64,000 nt of DNA, from contig CP109468.1 of NCBI GenBank assembly GCA_036227345.1, positions 6,510,001-6,574,000 of the forward strand, in the 5' to 3' direction. The stretch is from Streptomyces sp. NBC_01463 (GTDB taxonomy: Bacteria > Actinomycetota > Actinomycetes > Streptomycetales > Streptomycetaceae). Position 1 is the stretch's first letter. Each line of letters opens with the position of its first letter. Position numbers and translations under genes: made by a program. Shown here piece after piece: positions 60,498 through 64,000 of this stretch. The notes beneath the pieces are model-generated. The model searched no databases and had not been told where the DNA came from. It was given only the letters and a program-made list of their open reading frames with translations.

Positions 60498-61268
60498 TTG
60501 ATCTACGGCGCTATGAAGTTCTCCATCGGCGGGTCTCTGAAGCTCGCCTTCAGGCCGTGGGTGGAGGGCCTGGAGAACATTCCCGCGCAGGGACCCGCGA
60601 TCCTCGCGAGCAATCATCTGTCGTTCTCCGACTCCTTCTTCCTGCCGGCCGTCCTGGACCGCAAGGTCACCTTCATCGCCAAGGCCGAGTACTTCACCGC
60701 GCCCGGGGTCAAGGGCAAGCTCACGGCCGCCTTCTTCAAGGGCGTGGGACAGCTCCCGGTGGACCGCTCCGGTGCCCGCGGGGCCGGTGAGGCGGCGATC
60801 AAGGCCGGTATCGAGGTCATCGAGAGCGGTGGGCTCTTCGGCATCTACCCGGAGGGCACCCGGTCGCCCGACGGCCGCCTGTACCGCGGCAAGCCCGGCG
60901 GTCTCGCCCGGGTGGCGCTCGCCACCGGCGCCCCGGTCATCCCCGTCGCGATGATCGACACGGAGAAGATCCAGCCGCCCGGGCAGGTGATGCCCAAGCT
61001 GATGCGCCCGGGGATCAGGATCGGCAAGCCGCTCGACTTCAGCCGCTACCACGGCATGGAGGGCGACCGCTTCATCCTGCGCTCGGTCACCGACGAGGTG
61101 ATGTACGAGATCATGAAGCTGTCCGGGCAGGAGTACGTCGACATCTACGCGACGGCCGCCAAGCGGCAGCTCGCGGACGAGGCGAAGCGGCAGGCGGAGG
61201 CCGCGAAGCAGGCCGCGTCCGGCGGCCGGGACGAGCAGCGGGGGACGGACGGGGACCGCGGCGCCTGA
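60498..61268 (+). CDS. plsC: 1-acyl-sn-glycerol-3-phosphate acyltransferase
   Basis: A 256-aa acyltransferase that makes phosphatidic acid at the membrane. The catalytic NHxxxxD motif is NHLSFSD, and the acceptor motif is YPEGTRSPDGRLYRG. The tail after residue 215 is a charged helix (AKRQLADEAKRQAEAAKQAA). The TTG start at 60498 has AGGAGG 8 nt upstream, which decides it over ATG 60513. It lies 35 bp before macS, so these may be co-transcribed. Confidence 0.93.
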   Translation: MIYGAMKFSIGGSLKLAFRPWVEGLENIPAQGPAILASNHLSFSDSFFLPAVLDRKVTFIAKAEYFTAPGVKGKLTAAFFKGVGQLPVDRSGARGAGEAAIKAGIEVIESGGLFGIYPEGTRSPDGRLYRGKPGGLARVALATGAPVIPVAMIDTEKIQPPGQVMPKLMRPGIRIGKPLDFSRYHGMEGDRFILRSVTDEVMYEIMKLSGQEYVDIYATAAKRQLADEAKRQAEAAKQAASGGRDEQRGTDGDRGA

Positions 61269-61303
61269 GCGCGCGCGGAAGTCCGGGGCGGGGGGAGAAG
61301 AAG

Positions 61304-62530
61304 ATGGCCAGACGGGTGCGGGTCGTGCGGATGTCGGTCGAGCAGCCGCTGTGGCGTGCCCTGACCGCGTACCGCGTCCTGACGATGCTCTACGCGATCC
61401 TGCTCGCGGTCTTCGGCCGCGAGAAGTACGAGCGGCCGTGGGTGGCCGTCGTCTTCCTGACGGTCATGGCCGTCTGGACGCTCGCCACCCTGCCGAAGGT
61501 GGCGGGCGCGGTCGCCTGCACCAAGCGCTTCCTGGGCGCCGACCTCACGCTCGCGCTGACCGGCATCCTCATCACGCCGCTCGCCGACTTCCAGGCCCAG
61601 CACATGGACGGCCCCACCCTGCCGTCCATCTGGACCGCGGGCTCCGTCCTCGCCTTCGCGATCAAGGGCGGCTGGCGGTGGGCGGCCTTCGCCTCCACCT
61701 TCGTCGCCGTCGCCAACCTGATCGAGCGCGCCGAGCCCAGCCGCGACACCCTGCACAACGTCCTGCTGGTCTGGGTCGCCTCCATCGCCATCGGGTACGT
61801 CGTCGAGGTCGCCCGCGCCAGTGAGCGCACCCTCGCCCGCGCCCTGGAGATCGAGGCGGCCACCCGTGAGCGCGAACGGCTTGCCCGGGACATCCACGAC
61901 AGCGTGCTCCAGGTCCTCGCGATGGTGCAGCGCCGCGGCACGGCGCTCGGCGGCGAGGCGGCCGAGCTGGGCCGGATGGCCGGGGAACAGGAGGTCGCCC
62001 TGCGCACCCTGGTCTCCAGCGGCCTGGTACCGCCCACCCGGCTCTCCGAGGACGCGGCCGAGGGCGCCGTCGTACGGACCGTCGAGACGGACGACGACGA
62101 GGCCGACGTGCCGGCCGAGACCGATCTGCGCGCCCTGCTCGCCCCGCACGCCGGCTCCCGGGTCAGTTTCGCGGAGCCCGGTGCCCCGGTGCTGCTCGCG
62201 CCCGGGGCGGCCGGCGAACTGGCGGCCGCCGTCAGCGCGGCACTGGACAATGTCCGGGTGCACGCGGGGGAGAGCGCCCAGGCGTGGATCCTGGTCGAGG
62301 ACTGGCCCGACGAGGTGATCGTCACGGTCCGGGACGACGGACCGGGCATCCCGGACGGGCGGCTCGCCCAGGCCGAGGGCGAGGGCCGCCTCGGCGTCGC
62401 CCTCTCCATCCGCGGGCGGCTGCGCGATCTGGGCGGCACGGCAGAACTGATCTCGGTGCCCGGCCAGGGCACCGAGGTCGAACTGAAGGTTCCGAAGGTT
62501 TCACGGGGGAAGGCGGGTTCAGTCCGATGA
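61304..62530 (+). CDS. macS: Two-component sensor kinase MacS
   Basis: A 408-aa NarL-family kinase. Five to six membrane helices make up the first half (about 20-170), then the HisKA_3 helix with H198 in ARDIHDSVLQVLAMVQ and an ATPase domain with VRDDGPGIPDGRL and GRLGVALSIRGRLRDLGG. Position directly before pfkA and the sequence character match MacS of S. coelicolor, part of a pair reported to control morphogenetic membrane-protein genes and actinorhodin. ATG 61304 follows GGGGGGAG. Its stop overlaps the macR start. Confidence 0.9.
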   Translation: MARRVRVVRMSVEQPLWRALTAYRVLTMLYAILLAVFGREKYERPWVAVVFLTVMAVWTLATLPKVAGAVACTKRFLGADLTLALTGILITPLADFQAQHMDGPTLPSIWTAGSVLAFAIKGGWRWAAFASTFVAVANLIERAEPSRDTLHNVLLVWVASIAIGYVVEVARASERTLARALEIEAATRERERLARDIHDSVLQVLAMVQRRGTALGGEAAELGRMAGEQEVALRTLVSSGLVPPTRLSEDAAEGAVVRTVETDDDEADVPAETDLRALLAPHAGSRVSFAEPGAPVLLAPGAAGELAAAVSAALDNVRVHAGESAQAWILVEDWPDEVIVTVRDDGPGIPDGRLAQAEGEGRLGVALSIRGRLRDLGGTAELISVPGQGTEVELKVPKVSRGKAGSVR

Positions 62531-63222
62531 GCGCAGCACACGAGGAGAACGCCGGGCAGCAGCGGCCGATCAGGGTGATGGTCGTCGACGACCACCCGAT
62601 GTGGCGCGACGCCGTCGCCCGCGACCTCGCCGAGTCCGGCTTCGACGTGGTGGCGACGGCGGGCGACGGCCCGCAGGCCGTCCGCCGGGCCGGGGCCGTC
62701 ACCCCCGACGTCCTGGTCCTCGACCTCAACCTGCCCGGGATGCCGGGCGTCCAGGTCTGCAAGGAACTCGTCGGATCGCAGCCGGGACTGCGGGTCCTGG
62801 TGCTCTCCGCGAGCGGCGAGCACGCCGACGTCCTGGAGGCGGTCAAGTCCGGTGCCACCGGCTATCTGCTGAAGTCGGCGAGCACCCGGGAGCTGACCGA
62901 CGCGGTCCGCTCCACCGCCGTCGGCGACCCGGTCTTCACCCCCGGCCTCGCCGGGCTCGTCCTCGGCGAGTACCGCAGACTGGCCTCCGAGCCCGCACCC
63001 GTCGCCTCGGACGAGCCGAAGGCCCCGCAGCTCACCGACCGGGAGACCGAGGTGCTGCGGCTGGTGGCCAAGGGACTCTCGTACAAGCAGATCGCCGAGC
63101 GCCTCGTCATCTCGCACCGCACCGTGCAGAACCACGTCCAGAACACCCTGGGCAAGCTCCAGTTGCACAACCGGGTGGAGCTCGTGCGGTACGCCATCGA
63201 GCGCGGACTCGACGACGTCTGA
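62527..63222 (+). CDS. macR: NarL/LuxR-family response regulator MacR
   Basis: A 231-aa regulator. The receiver has VVDDHP, phospho-acceptor D66 in VLVLDLNLPG and the lysine in YLLKSAS. The LuxR-type helix-turn-helix is LTDRETEVLRLVAKGLSYKQIAERL with recognition part HRTVQNHVQN. The ATG overlaps the macS stop (ATGA). It is paralogous in plan to the regulator at 19548 but clearly a distinct subgroup. Confidence 0.92.
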   Translation: MSAAHEENAGQQRPIRVMVVDDHPMWRDAVARDLAESGFDVVATAGDGPQAVRRAGAVTPDVLVLDLNLPGMPGVQVCKELVGSQPGLRVLVLSASGEHADVLEAVKSGATGYLLKSASTRELTDAVRSTAVGDPVFTPGLAGLVLGEYRRLASEPAPVASDEPKAPQLTDRETEVLRLVAKGLSYKQIAERLVISHRTVQNHVQNTLGKLQLHNRVELVRYAIERGLDDV

Positions 63223-63290
63223 GATCAACACCCGGACATTGCACGGGAATTGACCGTCCGACCCATCCCTCTGTGACCTGGATCACCCTT

Positions 63291-63488
63291 AGACTGACCG
63301 GCACATGAGGGGTGGCGTCGCGGGGCTGGGCACGCACTCCCCCAAGCTCTCGGCTTCACTCGAGCAGGGGGGACCCCCTCCGGCGTTGTCGTCAATCACC
63401 ATGGCTCTGCCATGGCTCACTCCTCCGCCTTGCAGCTGCACGCACCCAGCCCCGCTCCTTCTTCCACCCCTCATGTGCCGGGCAGTCT
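63291..63488. repeat. TIR-bounded intergenic element holding structured repeat copy B
   Basis: 25-bp terminal inverted repeats (63291-63315 and 63464-63488) match at 24 of 25 positions. Inside, 63320-63330 pairs perfectly with 63445-63455 and encloses the same core as copy A: GGCGTTGTCGTCA, a hairpin CCATGGC-TCT-GCCATGG (63399-63415) and CGCCTTGCAGCTGCACGCAC. An extra hairpin block with CTCCCCC and GGGGGG arms (about 63337-63375) is absent from copy A. It fills the 310-bp gap before pfkA and has no coding capacity. Confidence 0.75.
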
Positions 63489-63532
63489 CAGCGTGGAACC
63501 GAGTGAGCTCACTTCGGCGAAGGGATGCTTCC

Positions 63533-64000
63533 ATGCGGGTCGGAGTACTGACCGGGGGCGGCGACTGCCCCGGGCTCAACGCGGTCATCCGCGCCCTCGT
63601 CCGCAAGGGCGTGCAGGAGTACGACTACGACTTCATCGGCTTCCGGGACGGCTGGCGCGGGGTGCTGGAGGGTGAGACGGTCCCGCTCTCCATCCCGGCG
63701 GTGCGCGGCATCCTGCCGCGCGGCGGCACCATCATCGGATCCTCGCGCACCAACCCGCTCAACGCCGAGCACGGTGTCCGCCGGGTGCGCGAGACCCTCG
63801 CCAAGTACGAGGTCGACGCGCTCGTCACGATCGGCGGCGAGGACACCCTCGGGGTGGCGGCCACCCTGTCCGACACGTACGCCGTCCCCTGCGTCGGCGT
63901 GCCCAAGACCATCGACAACGACCTGTCCGCCACCGACTACACCTTCGGCTTCGACACCGCCGTCGGCATCGCGACCGAGGCCATCGACCGGCTGCACACC
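63533..64000 (+). CDS. pfkA: 6-phosphofructokinase (3' end cut off)
   Basis: The first 156 residues of a PfkA-family phosphofructokinase. The phosphate-donor loop TGGGDCPGLN, GGTIIGSSRTNP, IGGEDTLG and VPKTIDND are present. Residues D104 (GGED) and K125 (PKTIDND) are the pair associated with pyrophosphate-dependent enzymes; E. coli ATP-PFK has glycines there. ATG 63533 follows GAAGGGA. Upstream is the TIR-bounded repeat, which may carry or disturb its promoter. Confidence 0.93.
   Translation, partial: MRVGVLTGGGDCPGLNAVIRALVRKGVQEYDYDFIGFRDGWRGVLEGETVPLSIPAVRGILPRGGTIIGSSRTNPLNAEHGVRRVRETLAKYEVDALVTIGGEDTLGVAATLSDTYAVPCVGVPKTIDNDLSATDYTFGFDTAVGIATEAIDRLHT

Noticed and set aside
63312..63675. 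Small coding frames across the TIR-bounded element
   Set aside because: They run through hairpins and inverted repeats and into pfkA in the wrong frame; the structure and repeat nature explain the sequence better.

Overview
The window is high-GC actinobacterial chromosome, almost certainly from a Streptomyces. Codon third positions are strongly G/C, starts are often GTG or TTG, convergent genes are separated by long perfect GC hairpins, and the gene order is a conserved block of the Streptomyces core chromosome. It runs from the 2-oxoglutarate dehydrogenase genes through corrin salvage, pspA, the bcc-aa3 respiratory genes and glucokinase to the MacRS two-component system and phosphofructokinase. 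No prophage, CRISPR array, rRNA or tRNA was seen. Both end genes are cut by the window (sucB on the left, pfkA on the right).

Layout. 1-5.0 kb: sucB and lpdA (2-oxo acid dehydrogenase E2 and E3) and leucyl aminopeptidase pepA, all minus strand. 5.3-13.7 kb: a GH114-type lipoprotein, then a corrin-salvage group (cobS, cobT and an MBL-CobU fusion) interleaved with an LCM-type methyltransferase, an MprF-like lysyltransferase, a rhomboid-like membrane protein and another membrane protein. 13.9-16.8 kb: a small protein, an HtrA-like lipoprotein protease, a methyltransferase and a DUF3043 protein. 17.0-23.6 kb: pspA/pspAA, a NarL-type two-component pair and a large RND exporter. 23.6-29.8 kb: nadA divergent from erpA, a secreted protein of unknown role, an adenosine-kinase-like PfkB enzyme and a cysteine-desulfurase/TusA fusion.

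30.1-39.4 kb is the respiratory region: ctaC-ctaD-ctaF and ctaE-qcrC-qcrA-qcrB, with tightly overlapping start and stop codons in most junctions. An L,D-transpeptidase lipoprotein and a pseudo-receiver protein lie between the two groups. 39.5-42.7 kb: trpD, a SAM-IV riboswitch with a SufS-like enzyme, and a stand-alone Lrp/AsnC effector domain. 42.7-49.2 kb: a rhomboid protease, a zinc-ribbon protein, a NYN-domain protein, two paralogous NlpC/P60 endopeptidases (the first behind a ydaO-type c-di-AMP riboswitch) and a HExxH lipoprotein. 49.2-58.9 kb: GT87 and PimB-like mannosyltransferases, FadD, a metallophosphoesterase, an SRPBCC protein, an ArsA-like ATPase with a degenerate P-loop, a DUF5304 protein, glucokinase and an EEP-family hydrolase. 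58.9-64 kb: a membrane protein, an alpha/beta hydrolase, PlsC, MacS/MacR and the start of pfkA.

Most genes are core functions: respiration, central carbon metabolism, cofactor and lipid metabolism, and envelope maintenance. The least explained item is a dispersed structured repeat present at 42748-42841 and 63320-63455. Both its outer and inner stems are preserved by compensatory base changes, and the second copy sits inside a 25-bp terminal inverted repeat just upstream of pfkA. Other notable points are protein fusions (MBL-CobU, NifS-TusA), lost catalytic residues (the ArsA-like ATPase, the pseudo-receiver, the MBL domain) and PPi-type residues in the phosphofructokinase.
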